A DNA stretch of 64,000 bases. It comes from Drechmeria coniospora. Its lineage: Eukaryota; Ascomycota; Sordariomycetes; Hypocreales; Ophiocordycipitaceae. Made by a program: the position numbers and the translations under genes. Position 1 is the first letter of the stretch. Each line of letters begins with the position of its first letter. Below, piece by piece: positions 1-12,739 of the stretch. The stretch spans positions 930,001 to 994,000 of the forward strand of contig NC_054389.1 of NCBI RefSeq assembly GCF_001625195.1. The letters are read 5' to 3'. Below the pieces are notes generated by a model, which was given only the letters and a program-made list of their open reading frames with translations, was not told where the DNA came from and searched no databases.

Positions 1-12
1 TCCCTGAGTGTA

Positions 13-222
13 CTAATAGCCATTCCCAAAATCATGTTGGCCCTTGCTGTCTCTCTTAACAGTTACAGAGCCATTCTCGTGATGAAATGTCTGTAAAAAA
101 GAGTATGGTTTTTCGTATGTATCAAAGACTGGGGATGGCAGCGGCTGTGGAATGATCGTTTTGTAGCAATCTGGCTCAAATACTGGATTATATTGAGCAG
201 GGTCAGTTACGACGGTATTTAC
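13..222 (-). CDS. Possible 3'-terminal exon of an unknown gene (partial)
   Basis: The minus strand is open for 69 codons and ends in TAG at 15-13. The base before the first codon follows CTTAG, a usable 3' splice site, and the upstream continuation of this frame is not open. The peptide is polar and rich in proline and aromatic residues (for example NPVFEPDCYKTIIPQPLPSP, then a DTYEKPYSF stretch), with one cysteine and no recognisable domain. It reads more like protein than random AT-rich DNA. I could not find a matching upstream exon before the next gene's promoter, so it may be a relic exon. Function unknown. Confidence 0.3.
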   Translation of the reverse strand, partial: VNTVVTDPAQYNPVFEPDCYKTIIPQPLPSPVFDTYEKPYSFLQTFHHENGSVTVKRDSKGQHDFGNGY

Positions 223-952
223 CTAAGCCGGCACTTAAAGCAATTTACATTCTTTGTTGGCTTTAAAGCTATATGTCACGCCGCTGCACAGGGACCCGCT
301 ACGCTAAGACGGAAATCCCTCAAGATTGGTGCAAAGTTGTCATGAGGTTACGTTATACATACATATTGAATTATAATATTGATATGATACGTCAAAAAGT
401 ATATTATCAGCAAAAATCACCCGCCACTACCCCCCCAAGTAGCAAATATCAACGTATGATAACATTACTCTAGATCAATAGTGTAGTCCTAGAGAGAGAA
501 TGAAGAAGCAAACAAGCAGATCCCAGTGCGATATGAAATGTGTACATTTCATCAATTGACCCATATAGCAGCCCCATTTTTTTCAAACGGTCCGTACATT
601 ATATAATTCCAGGCTATCCCCGTAAACAATGTCGTACAAGTGAAAAGCCCAACAGACTTACCAAGCCGAAACTATCAAATACAAACTACCATTCAAACGA
701 AAGAAGTTCCTATGCGGTACAAATAAAACTTTTGAAGTACAAAACTATAACCCGCATATAAATAAATTTCGATGAATATACATTAATTACATCTTATTAA
801 TAAATCAAGTAAAGTTCATTTTCTTCAGTGTACCGAGCTGTCTTCCATTCTATAGAATTTTCCACGCAGGACTAAACTGCATTATTCGCATCCGCACAGA
901 TCGCAATATCTGAGCATAAAGCAGACCTACTACCCATTCAGGTATCAAAACG
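223..952 (+). promoter_or_regulatory. Upstream region of the repeat-protein gene, with TATA-like box
   Basis: This AT-rich stretch holds no convincing gene. TATAAAT at 757-763 lies about 190 bp before the first ATG of the large secreted protein and is the best core-promoter candidate. The open frames at 273-473 and 540-761 have no protein-like composition. Confidence 0.35.
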
Positions 953-3900
953 ATGACAAAAATGGCCAATTCAATGCGAAACATAGCCATATCCACATTC
1001 ATTATCAGTATTATAACCATTTGCAAAGCTGATCTCCCATGCATCAATGCAACAGTCGTCGTCGAGAATCAACCCGTGGTTTTTCAATGCTCCGAAACAA
1101 TTACTAAGGATACATGGATCAGGTACACTAACTAAACCCCACATGAATGGCTTGGCAAGGTAGCCGATTAACATGGAATTTATAGGGAATATACGTCATA
1201 TGAACATAATAAAATAATTTATAATAACGGCACAGGTCCCACTGGATCACAAGCAAATGGTGAATGCTTGATAACATCTGTCATAAACACGGAAATCACA
1301 ACGTTTACAGGCCCATTTACCACAATTACAAGCACCGGTACCGGACTGGAATTATCAACAATAACATTACTGCCAACGGGAACATACCTGACTGGAACCA
1401 AGATTATTGTGCAACCTAGTACTACGTTCACAGGCCCATTTACCACAATTACAAGCACTGGGACCGGATTGGAAGTATCCACAATAATACTGCCGCCAAC
1501 GGGAACATACCAGACTGGAACCAAGATCATTGTCCAACCTAGTGTTACGTTCACAGGCCCATTTACCACAATTACAAGCACCGGGTCCGGGCTGGAATTA
1601 TCCACAATAACACTGCCACCAACAGGAACATACCAGACTGGAACTAAGATTATTGTCCAACCAAGTACTACTTTTACCGGCCCAGTTACTACAATTACAA
1701 GCACCTGGACCGGACTAGAAGTATCCACAATAACACTACCACCCACGGGAACATACCAGACTGGAACCAAGATTATTGTGCAACCTAGTGTTACGTTCAC
1801 AGGACCATTTACTACAATTACAAGCACTGGAACCGGATTGGAAGTATCTACAATAATACTGCCACCAACAGGAACATACCAGACTGGAACCAAGATTATT
1901 GTGCAACCTACTGCTACGTTTACAGGCCCATTCACCCCAATTACAAGTACTTGGAGCGGATTGGAATTATTAACAATAATATTACCACCAACAGGAACTT
2001 ACCGAACTGGAACCAAGATTATTTTACAACCTAGGACTACGTTCACCGGCCCATTCACTACAATTACAAGCACTGGGACCGGATCAGAATTATCAACAAT
2101 AACCCTACCGCCAACAGGAACTTACCAGACTGGAACCAAGATGATTATAGAACCTAGTACTACATTCACCGGCCCATTTACTACCATTACAAGCGCGGGG
2201 ACCGGAACCCAATTATCGACAATTACACTACCGCCAACGGGAACTGACGAGACCGGAACAAAGATCGTTGTGGAACCTAGTACTATGTTTACCGGCCCAT
2301 TCACTACAATTAGAAGTACTGGAACCGCATGGGAAGAATCAACTATAACATTACTGCCAACTGGAACTGACCGGACTGGAACAAAGATCGTTGTAGAACC
2401 TGGTACTACGTTTACCGGCCCATTTACTACAATAACGAGCACTGGGACCGGAACCCAATTATCGACAATAACCTTACCGCCAACAGGAACTGATAAGACT
2501 GGAACCAAAATGATTTTCGAACCTAGTACTACGTTTACCGGCCCATTTAGTACAATAACAAGTACTGGGACCGGAAGCCAATTATCAACAATAACCATAC
2601 CGCCAACGGGAACTGACAAGACTGGAACTAAGATCGTTGTACAACCTAGTATTACGTTTACCGGCCCATTTAATACAATAACAATCACTGGGACTGGAAC
2701 CCAATTATTAACAATAACCTTACCGCCAACGGGAACTGACAAGACTGGAACCAAGATCGTTGTAGAACCTAGCACTACGTTTACCGGCCCATTTACTACA
2801 ATCAGAAGCACTGGTACCGGAACCCAATTATCGACAATAACCTTACCGCCAACGGAAACTTACCAGACTGGAACCAAGATCGTTGTAGAACCTAGCACTA
2901 CGTTCACCGGCCTATTTACTACAATTACAAGTACTGGGACCGGAAACCAATTATCGACAATAACGTTACCGCCAACAGGAACTGACAAGACTGGAACCAA
3001 GATCGTTGTAGAACCTAGCACTACATTCACCGGCCCATTTGCTACAATTACAAGTACTGGAACGGGAAACCAATTATCGACAATAACCTTACCGCCAACA
3101 GGAACTGACAAGACTGGAACCAAGATCGTTGTAGAACCTAGCACTACATTTAACGGCCCATTCACTACAATTACAAGTACTGGGACCAGAAACCAATTAT
3201 CGACAATAACGTTACCGCCGACAGGAACTTACCAGACTGGAACCAAGATCGTTGTAGAACCTAGCACTACGTTCACCGGCCCATTCACTACAATTACAAG
3301 TACTGGGACCGGAACCCAACTATCGACAATAACCTTACCGCCAACAGGAACTGACAAGACTGGAACCAAGATCGTTGTGGAACCTAGCACTACATTTAAC
3401 GGCCCATTCACTACAATTACAAGTACTGGGACCGGAAACCAATTGTCGACAATAACCTTACCGCCAACGGGAACTGACAAGACTGGAACCAAGATCGTTG
3501 TGGAACCTAGCACTACGTTCACCGGCCCATTTACTACAATTACAAGTACTGGAACGGGAAACCAATTATCGACAATAACCATACCGCCAACAGGAACTGA
3601 CAAGACTGGAACTAAGATCGTTGTGGAACCTAGCACCACGTTTACCGGCCCATTTACTACAATTACAAGTACTGGGACCGGAGGCCAATTATCTACAATA
3701 ACTTTACTGCCAACGGGAACTTACCAGACTGGAACCAAGATCGTTGTGGAACCTAGCACTACGTTCACCGGCCCATTTACTACAATAACAAGCACTGGGA
3801 CCGGAACCGAAATGTCGACAATAACCTTACCGCCAACGGGAACTTACCAGACTGGAACCAAGATTGTTGTAGAACCTAGCACTACGTTTACCGGCCCATT

Positions 3901-6900
3901 TACTACAATGACAAGCACTGGAACGGGCAACCAAGTATCGACAATAACCTTACCGCCAACGGGAACTTACCAAACAGGAACCAAGATCGTTGTAGAACCT
4001 AGCGCTACGTTTACCGGCCCATTTACTACAATGACAAGCACTGGGACCGGAACCCAATTATCGACAATTACTCTACCACCAACGGGAACTGACCAGACTG
4101 GAACCAAGATCATTGTGGTTCCTAGCAGCGTATTTACCGGTCCATTTACTACTATTACCAGTACTGGAACTGGCTTGCAGTCATCTACCGCTACTCTACC
4201 ACCGTCTGGCACTGATACAATGGGGACTATTATTATTGTAGTTCCCACTAGAGTATTTACCGGTCCATTTACTACCATTACTAGCACCGGAACCGGCTTG
4301 CAGTCATCTACCTCTACTTTACTACCATCCGGGACAGGTACTATGGGGACTATTATTATTGTATTTCCCAGCAGCGTATTTACCGGTCCATTTACTACTA
4401 TTACCAGTACTGGAACCGGCTTGCAGTCATCCACCGCTACTCTACTACCAACCGGAACAGGTACAATTGGAACTGTTGTTGTTATTGTTCCTAGCAATGT
4501 ATTTACCGGTGCATTTACTACTATTACCAGCACCGGAACTGGCTTGCAGTCATCTACCGCTACTCTATTACCATCGGGGATAGGTACTATGGGGACTATT
4601 ATTATTGTAGTTCCCAGCAACGTATTTACCGGTCCATTTACTACCATTACTAGCACCGGAACTGGCTTGCAGTCATCTACCGCTACTCTACCACCGTCTG
4701 GCACTGATACAATGGGGACTATTATTATTGTAGTTCCCAGCAGCGTATTTACCGGCCCATTTACTACTATTACTAGCACCGGAACCGGCTTGCAGTCATC
4801 TACCGCTACTCTACTACCATCCGGGACAGGTACTATGGGGACTATTATTATTGTAGTTCCCAGCAGCGTATTTACCGGTCCATTTACTACTATTACTAGC
4901 ACCGGAACTGGCTTGCAGTCATCTACCGCTACTCTACCACCGTCTGGTACTGATACAATGGGGACTATTATTATTGTAGTTCCCACTAGAGTATTTACCG
5001 GTCCATTTACTACCATTACTAGCACTGGGACCGGAACCCAATTATCGACAATTACTCTACCACCAACGGGAACTGACCAGACTGGAACCAAGATCATTGT
5101 GGTTCCTAGCAGCGTATTTACCGGCCCATTTACTACTATTACCAGTACTGGAACTGGCTTGCAGTCATCTACCGCTACTCTACCACCGTCTGGCACTGAT
5201 ACAATGGGGACTATTATTATTGTAGTTCCCACTAGAGTATTTACCGGTCCATTTACTACCATTACCAGTACTGGAACTGGCTTGCAGTCATCTACCGCTA
5301 CTCTACTACCGTCTGGTACTGATACAATGGGGACTATTATTGTTGTAGTTCCCAGCAGCGTATTTACCAGTCCATTTACTACTATTACCAGCACCGGAAC
5401 TGGCTTGCAATCATCTACAGCTACGCTACTACCAACCGGAACAGGTACAATGGGGACTATTATTATTGTAGTTCCCAGCAGCGTATTTACCGGCCCATTT
5501 ACTACTATTACTAGCACCGGAACCGGCTTGCAGTCATCTACTGCTACTCTACTACCATCCGGGACAGGTACTATGGGGACTATTATTATTGTAGTTCCCA
5601 GCAGCGTATTTACCGGTCCGTTTACTACTATTACCAGTACTGGAACCGGCTTGCAGTCATCTACTGCTACTTTACTTCCATCCGCAACAGGTACAATCGG
5701 AACTGTTATTGTTGTAGTTCCCAGCAGTGTATTTACGGGTCCATTTAGTACAATGACAAGCACTGGGACCGGAACCCAATTATCGACAATTACTCTACCA
5801 CCAACGGGAACTGACCAGACTGGAACCAAGATCATTGTGGTTCCTAGCAGCGTATTTACCGGCCCATTTACTACTATTACCAGTACTGGAACTGGCTTGC
5901 AGTCATCTACCGCTACTCTACCACCGTCTGGCACTGATACAATGGGGACTATTATTATTGTAGTTCCCAGCAGCGTATTTACCGGTCCATTTACTACTAT
6001 TACCAGCATCGGAACCGGCTTGCAGTCATCTACCGCTACTCTACTACCATCCGGGACAGGTACTATGGGGACTATTATTATTATAGTTCCCAGCAGCGTA
6101 TTTACCGGTCCATTTACTACTATTACCAGCACCGGAACTGGCTTGCAATCATCTACCGCTACTTTACTACCATCTGGCACAGGTACAATAGGGACTATTA
6201 TTGTTGTGGTTCCCAGCAGCGTATTTACAGGTCCGTTTACTACTATTACCAGTACTGGAACCGGCTTGCAGTCATCTACCGCTACTTTACTTCCATCCGG
6301 AACAGGTACAATCGGAACTGTTATTGTTGTAGTTCCCAGCGGTGTATTTACGGGTCCATTTAGTACAATGACAAGCACTGGGACCGGAACCCAATTATCG
6401 ACAATTACTCTACCACCAACGGGAACTGACCAGACTGGAACCAAGATCATTGTGGTTCCTAGCAGCGTATTTACCGGCCCATTTACTACTATTACCAGTA
6501 CTGGAACTGGCTTGCAGTCATCTACCGCTACTCTACCACCGTCTGGCACTGATACAATGGGGACTATTATTATTGTAGTTCCCAGCAGCGTATTTACCGG
6601 CCCATTTACTACTATTACCAGCACCGGAACCGGCTTGCAGTCATCTACCGCTACTCTACTACCATCCGGGACAGGTACTATGGGGACTATTATTATTATA
6701 GTTCCCAGCAGCGTATTTACCGGTCCATTTACTACTATTACCAGCACCGGAACTGGCTTGCAATCATCTACCGCTACTTTACTACCATCTGGCACAGGCA
6801 CAATAGGGACTATTATTGTTGTGGTTCCTAGCAGCGTATTTTCCGGTCCGTTTACTACTATTACCAGTACTGGAACTAGCTTGCAGTCATCTACCTCTAC

Positions 6901-9538
6901 TTTACTACCATCCGGAACAGGTACAATCGGAACTGTTATTGTTGTAGTTCCCAGCAGTGTATTTACGGGTCCATTTACTACTATTACCAGCACCGGAACT
7001 GGCTTGCAGTCATCTACCGCTACTCTACTACCATCCGGGACAGATATTATGGGGACTATTATTATTGTAGTTCCAAGCAGCGTATTTACCGGTCCATTTA
7101 CTACTATTACCAGCACTGGAACCGGCTTGCAATCATCTACCGCTACTTTACTACCATCTGGCACAGGTACTATGGGGACTATTATTATTGTAGTTCCCAG
7201 CAGCGTATTTACCGGTCCATTTACTACTATTACCAGCACCGGAACTGGCTTGCAATCATCTACCGCTACTTTACTACCATCTGGCACAGGTACAATAGGG
7301 ACTATTATTGTTGTGGTTCCTAGTAGCGTATTTACCGGTCCGTTTACTACTACTACCAGTACTGGAACCGGCTTGCAGTCATCTACCTCTACTTTACTAC
7401 CATCCGGAACAGGTACAATCGGAACTGTTATTGTTGTAGTTCCCAGCAGTGTATTTACGGGTCCATTTACTACTATTACCAGCACCGGAACTGGCTTGCA
7501 GTCATCTACCGCTACTCTACTACCATCCGGGACAGATATTATGGGGACTATTATTATTGTAGTTCCAAGCAGCGTATTTACCGGTCCATTTACTACTATT
7601 ACCAGCACTGGAACCGGCTCGCAGTCATCTACCGCTACTCTACTACCAACCGGGACAGGTACAATTGGAACTGTTGTTGTTATTGTTCCTAGCAGTGTAT
7701 TTACCGGTCCTTATACTACCATCACTACTACCGGTACGCAGCTTTCGACATTTTCACAAACCCTACCCCCAAGTGGAATTGACGTAACGGGTACTATTAT
7801 CATTAATGTTCCGTCCCCGTCGGTTCGTCCCCTTGATTGTAGTAATATTGTGGGACATTTAATGCAAGGTTTTGTGCCCCAGCCCTTTTATTCTGTTGGG
7901 CCCTCTGGTACACTCACAACGATCAACCCAAATATTAATAATGGCTTTATATTTACTGGTCTTCCGTATGGACTTGGTGGTGGAGGGTTCAATCCCATCG
8001 ACAAATATATTTATGCAATTAATGTTACTGCAGCATATTCGAATGCTCCCTTTCCATATACAAATGCGCCAAATTTAATTCGCATTGGAGCTGGTGGATC
8101 TCTTCAGCCTCTCCCACATCTAACCATCCCGACAAATCTCGGGGCCGTCTTTGGTGGTGGTATTAGCTTAGAAGGTCAACTTTATGTCTTATTCGGCTTT
8201 CCAACTCCAGTAACCCCCAGAGGAGGCTTTAATTGGGCCCAACTTGACCTTTCGGATATTAACTCCCCTAGCTTTGGATCTATTATTGCTACTGGTCAAT
8301 CGTTACATAACGCATTTCATATTAGTGACTGGACCCCTGTTCCCGGAGGCGGAAACTATATGTATTCTTTTGGCTACGGTCCTGCGGGTGTTGGGCCTTA
8401 TACAGAAACGCTCTTGGTTCGGTGGAGCATAGCCTCGAAACAATGGGAAATAGTTCGTTCGTTAGGCAGCCTTACTCCTCAAAATAATCAATGGCAAGGT
8501 GGAGTCTGGGCAACAGATGATGGTTACCTTTGGGGCATAAATCATGCAGGAGAAATATGGAAGGTTAATGTACTAACTTCAGGCCCAGCTGTTTACGTCT
8601 CAGGAACGGGAATAGGAGGCAGTACCCCAAATGAACCTCCATTTTGGTTTGGTGCTAGCTGCTTTGGTAACAATAAGCCTCTTGTTCCTACTGTTAACCC
8701 CCTTGTTTGTAGTAATATTGTGGGACATTTAATGCAAGATTCTGTACCTCAGCCTTTTTATTCTGTTGGGCCCTCTGGTACACTTACAACGATTAACGCA
8801 AATATTAATAATGGCTTTATATTTACTGGTCTTCCGTATGGAGTTGGTGGTGGAGGGTTCAATCCCATCGACAAATATATTTATGCAATTAATATTACTG
8901 CAACATATTCGAATGCTCCCTTTCCATATACATATGCGCCAAATTTAATTCGCATTGGAGCCGGTGGATCTCTTCAGCCTCTCCCATATATAACTGTCCC
9001 GACAAATCTCGGGGCTATCTTTGGTGGTGGTATGAGCTTAGACGGTCAACTTTATGTCTTATTCGGCTTTCCAACTCCAGCAACCCCCGGAGGAGGCTTT
9101 AATTGGGCCCAACTTGACCTTTCGGATATTAATTCCCCTAGCTTTGGAGCTATAGTTGCTATCGGCCAATCATTACATAACGCATTTCATATTAGTGATT
9201 GGACCCCCGTCCCTGGTGGCGGAAACTATTTATACTCTTTTGGCTACGGTCCTGCGGGAGTTGGCCCATATACAGAAACGCTCTTAGTTCGATGGAGTAT
9301 ATCTTCAAAACAATGGGAAACAGTTCGTTCGCTAGGCAGCCTTACTCCTCAAAATAACCAATGGCAAGGTGGCGTCTGGGCAACAAATGATGGTTACCTT
9401 TGGGGTATAAATCATGCGGGAGAAATATGGAAGGTTAATGTTTTGAATTCTAGCCCAGCAATTTTGGTATCAGCAACCGGAATCGGTGGTAGCGTCCCAA
9501 ATCAACCTCCATTTTGGTTTGGTGCTAGCTGCTTTTGA
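953..9538 (+). CDS. Giant secreted Thr/Gly-rich repeat protein (adhesin/mucin-like)
   Basis: Two exons, 953-1122 and 1186-9538, encode 2,840 residues. ATGs at 953, 962 and 974 are in frame. The one at 974 gives a textbook signal peptide (MRNIAISTFIISIITICKA), so translation may start there (2,833 residues). Residues about 97-2228 are 52 tandem copies of a 41-residue unit containing FTGPFTTITSTGTG, with a partial 53rd copy. They are rich in Thr and Ser, so heavy O-glycosylation is likely. Residues about 2273-2562 and 2563-2840 are two copies of a Gly/Tyr/Trp-rich domain, perhaps propeller-like and similar to DUF6923-type domains of fungal surface proteins (from memory). No C-terminal GPI signal is evident; the protein ends in GASCF. 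Inferred role: extracellular or cell-wall adhesin or coat protein. The frame is uninterrupted over 8.3 kb of repeats, so the gene is under selection or very recently made. Confidence 0.8.
1123..1185 (+). other. Intron of the repeat-protein gene
   Basis: Donor GTACAC follows codon 56 plus two bases, and acceptor TTATAG precedes 1186. A TTAAC branch-like site lies about 15 bases before the acceptor. Removing these 63 bases joins the signal-peptide exon in frame to the open frame that continues through residues EYTSYEHNK into the repeats. The total coding length is then divisible by three. Without the intron, exon 1 stops at 1133-1135. Confidence 0.75.
1304..7699 (+). repeat. 52 x 123-bp in-frame tandem repeat array
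   Basis: The distance from the first FTGPF codon (1304) to the last unit's start (7700) is 6,396 bp, exactly 52 x 123, so no unit has gained or lost a base. Two subfamilies occur. Units before about 4.1 kb carry a GTKIVVEPSTT-type end. Units after it carry GTIIIVVPSSV with LQSSTATL in the middle. Single TQLSTITLPPTGTDQ units recur inside the second block. Confidence 0.93.
7832..9535 (+). repeat. Tandem duplication of a 290-residue C-terminal domain
   Basis: The codons from 7832 and from 8702 start the same peptide (LxCSNIVGHLMQ), 870 bp apart. The two copies stay aligned to their GASCF ends with scattered substitutions. Shared landmarks are YSVGPSGTLTTIN, GGGGFNPIDKYIYAIN, HISDWTPVPGGGNY, NNQWQGGVWAT and YLWGINHAGEIWKVNV. 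The alternation of Gly/Trp-rich strands suggests a beta-propeller-like fold; that is inference. Confidence 0.85.
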
Positions 9539-9768
9539 TGGCTATATTTTGGGTATAGAGCATATGGAAGGCAACAAACTAATGGCATTGGTCTTGATTC
9601 GCCAGGTACAACGGACCATGAACTCTTCATCTTTCTCCGACTACAAAGGCAGCGATTGGGTATAAACCTGTGGCCAATGGTTCAAGTATGGTTGTTGCTG
9701 AAAGCCCATGAACAGGCTAACGTACTTCTGGCCGGCGCAAACGTTGCGCGTTTTCAGCTTGGCGTCAA

Positions 9769-10134
9769 ATGGACGATGTGGACAACTGCGCATCAAAGAA
9801 GCAGAAGCTCGCCCACCCTGCTGTCGCCCCGCCGAGGTTCCGGGATCACCTGCCTGAGATTCCTCTCACGCGGAGTATTACAGCGGAGATTCTCTCAAAT
9901 CTATACGCAACCAAGAAAAGACACGAAACGGTTATGGGGGTGGGTTATGTCCTTGCACTCAGAACTACAGCGATATTATCAGCGGCGAACGTTTCGTCAA
10001 CAAGTGCTCGGGAAATTGTACCGACATTAGTTTATAAACAACTCTTGCATCTCTGCATTGCTTGTATCCCCCCTCCTCCCCCGGTATGTCTGGGACTGTT
10101 ATTGTTTGGTTCCCATTGCAAAAGCAATAGGTGA
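9769..10134 (+). CDS. Hypothetical ORF or relic exon, 121 codons
   Basis: An ATG-started frame begins MDDVDNCASKKQKL, which resembles a basic nuclear-localisation-like stretch. It continues with FRDHLPEIPLTRSITAEILS and ends in a proline run followed by a short hydrophobic segment. I recognise no family. It could be the N-terminal exon of a lost gene or chance; nothing downstream continues it. Confidence 0.2.
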   Translation: MDDVDNCASKKQKLAHPAVAPPRFRDHLPEIPLTRSITAEILSNLYATKKRHETVMGVGYVLALRTTAILSAANVSSTSAREIVPTLVYKQLLHLCIACIPPPPPVCLGLLLFGSHCKSNR

Positions 10135-10436
10135 AATTCCTATCAAGGTTATTGCAACAAAACATCTTTGCGGTGAAGCTCAGTTCGGCGCAGAACTGAA
10201 GTACATCCTCCTCCGGTGCAAGGCATGCCAGATTCGAATTTGGTCGCAGGGGTGTTGGGAGGCATTCAGGACGGGCGGGCAATGTCGGTGGTATCGAAAT
10301 AGTGATGCAAGGGGCTGTCTTCAATGTAATACTCTCGTAAATGTTACGTAGTAGCGGTAAACATTTCGGGAACCCAGTTATCGCCTTTATCTGATATCTT
10401 GACCATGTTGGATTCGTCCGTGTCCGAAGCGAAGAT

Positions 10437-10983
10437 TCAAAGCTCTAAACCCCACTCGTTACATATCCATGTTCCATTTGGGCTATCGACGTGGAATTCT
10501 GTGAAAGAACCTCGCTGGGGAAACAATAAAAAGGTTAAGGGGCGATCCAGGTTGACTTCTCTGGCCTCGACCAGGGTAGCGTGGCGCCGTTTACCGGCAG
10601 TGCTCGTCCAGTGAACTCCGCCAACAGGAGTGAACTGATTGCCGGGACGACATCGAACCGACGCAGATTGGGGAACGCGGGAGCCGGGGGGGGGGGTCAT
10701 GTCCAGAATATTAAGTTGAGCAGGTTTATTGGAAGTTGTCCTGCCTGAGTGTCCGTCTCTTCGCTGATTCGCTCGATAACTTCGTAGACAGGCAAGGAGA
10801 TGGGGCTTTTGCTCGTATCTCTAGCGGCCTGGACGTCCACGGTGCCTCCTTTTAAATTATCGCCTAGCGTCTCCAAGAAGTATTCCAGTCCCTTGCCTCA
10901 TTGTCTCGGTTGGCGTGATTTCACCATTGTGGGTTTCTGTAAGATGAAGCGTTGGCCCATGAGGCTCTCTAAATTCTCTACAT
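10437..10983 (-). pseudogene. Relic with faint JmjC-like motif
   Basis: The minus strand from 10983 to 10437 reads as protein-like segments in more than one frame, with stop codons and a G-run near 10690. One segment contains FTEFHVDSPNGTW followed by NEWGLEL. The HxD spacing after an aromatic residue resembles the iron-binding HxD of JmjC oxygenases. No second histidine could be placed, and there is no continuous frame. This is a weak resemblance only, perhaps a degenerate chromatin-type gene. Confidence 0.2.
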
Positions 10984-11037
10984 GATCTTTTGTAATATAC
11001 CAAACGTCTGCGTCGTTGGCTACCGTCGATATCGGTC

Positions 11038-11451
11038 CTATTCGTGCGATCGGTATCTTGCCATCAGATGGGAAAATATGGTTAAGGAGTGCAGGCTATC
11101 ATCCAACCTTGTGCTGCTGGGTCGATAATGTTTCGAGTTCCGACATTCTAGAAGCAGATCTTGAATCAGGGAACTATAGTTCGTGCGCATTCTAGCAATC
11201 TCAATTCTCTCCCGCGAGATTGTAGGCCCACCTGTCCTCGGCGTCGATGTTTCTGTTTTCTGTACTAACAGCAGGCTGCTCCCTATCAAGCGAACCCACC
11301 ACTGCGTAAGAAGATCGTGTAGTGCTTTACTTAAACTCTCTCTTGCCGGTAAAGATGAATAATCGATCGTACTCAGTGCACCTATAGTGCGGTAATTCGT
11401 GGTGTCTGTGTATTCTGTCACGTTGGAGAGACGATCAGCACCCGAACTCAC
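11038..11451 (-). pseudogene. Unknown minus-strand ORF or relic, 137 codons
   Basis: An open frame on the same strand as the 10.4-11.0 kb relic has plausible alpha-helical protein composition (LSKALHDLLTQWWVRLIGSS; later IARMRTNYSSLIQDLLLECR). No signal peptide, cysteine pattern or known motif is visible. It may be an upstream exon of the same decayed gene. The overlapping plus-strand frame at 11399-11740 looks less protein-like. Confidence 0.2.
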
Positions 11452-12282
11452 AATCTATCCGGTCACGATAATGGCCTTGTCTCTTATTCCGGGGGCAAAA
11501 CCTTTCACCGGTATGGCCCGCTCCTTTGTGGTGGGAAAACCAATTCACATCAACAAAGATTCTTCCGCAGTATCGAAAATGCGCTCACCGCTAATGACTT
11601 CTATGGCAGATTGCTGTATAGAGTTGCCCACAAATGTAGGGCACAAGCGATATAGTACTGAGTTCCAATCTTGTGTCTATGGTAGAGGGGAGACCTCGCA
11701 CGTGTTGGAGGTGTTGCTAGTAGAATTCCGTCGCTTATGATGTGGAAAGACTGTGATCTTGCGTTGACGACCCTGACGGGAACGCCGTACTGTTGCGTGC
11801 TCGGACTGTGGTCCGTCGCTTCAGCCGGTGTCAAGTGCCTCATGTATGGGGACCAAAACCTAGTGCGTGGCATGACAAGCTTGACACCGTCGTGGTGTGA
11901 TGCTCCGGCACTAGCTGGCTTGCCAGCTCCCTACTGTTTGCTGTAAGCTACCGAAGCTGCTTGCTGGATGCCTGTCGAAAGGTGACGTCTTTGACTATGA
12001 CCCAGTTAACAAGCGAGATTTCTATGGCCCCTCGTCAAAATGAGAGGCAAGTCGCAGGCCCACCCAGGCTAGTCTGCGGTGATATATTTAGAGTACTCAT
12101 AATTATACGAACCGTTTCCTCTATTCCTACGATTTTTCGCCTAGCGCCCCACAACCCCCCGCTATAAATGTTTAGTACCTATGCAGTACAAAAAGATACA
12201 TACGAGTAATTCTACGCATTACAGTAGATAGCTTCTTATGCTATGCGGAACGCATAGCATAATCCAGATTCATATCGAGCAC

Positions 12283-12610
12283 GGCTAGTCACAGCAGCCC
12301 CGGCAGTCACAGCGGTCCCGGCAGTTACAGCGGTCCGGGCAGTCGCACAGCAGCGGCCCGGCTAGTCACAACGGTCCCGGCAGTCACAGTAGTCCTGGCA
12401 GTCACAACAGCGGCCCGGCTAGTCACAACGGCCTCGGCAGTCACAGCGGTCCCGGCAGTCACAGCAGCGGCCCGGCCAGTCACAGCGGCCCCGGCAGATA
12501 CAGCAGCGGCCCGGCTAGTTACAACGGCCCGGCAGTCACAGCCGGTCCCGGCAGTTACAGCAGCGGCCCGGCTAGTAACAACGGGCCCAGCAGTTACAGT
12601 AATAGCCTAA
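12283..12610 (+). repeat. GC-rich minisatellite, unit about 17-18 bp
   Basis: About 18 imperfect units of the type CGGCAGTCACAGCGGTCC vary in CCCGGCTAGTCACAAC. Read in one plus-strand frame the early units give SHSGPG-like hexapeptides, so it may derive from a coding repeat. The array is interrupted by frame changes and has no long open frame now. It stands out because the flanks are AT-rich. Confidence 0.8.
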
Positions 12611-12739
12611 GCTTTTCACCCACGTTGGTAGCTAGATAAGCCGCTTGATCTTGAAGGGCCACTTCTTCGTATTCGTAACCCAGCTATTGTACAGAACCTT
12701 TGAGGCCGGCCCCGTAATGCTGAAAAGGGTAATCTTCCT

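Larger units (their letters stand above)
9539..12088. other. Gene-relic region, no confident intact gene
   Basis: This stretch after the repeat protein has mixed composition, and open frames of 60-140 codons lie on both strands. None links to another through good splice sites into a recognisable protein. Two minus-strand pieces and one plus-strand piece with protein-like composition are listed separately. The most likely reading is decayed minus-strand gene sequence. Confidence 0.5.

Noticed and set aside
3967..7608. Minus-strand open frame of 1,213 codons opposite the repeat protein, plus shorter ones at 1219-3639
   Set aside because: It is the antisense of the 123-bp repeat: a unit without stops on the reverse strand stays open for as many units as there are. 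No start, signal or domain is independent of the sense gene.
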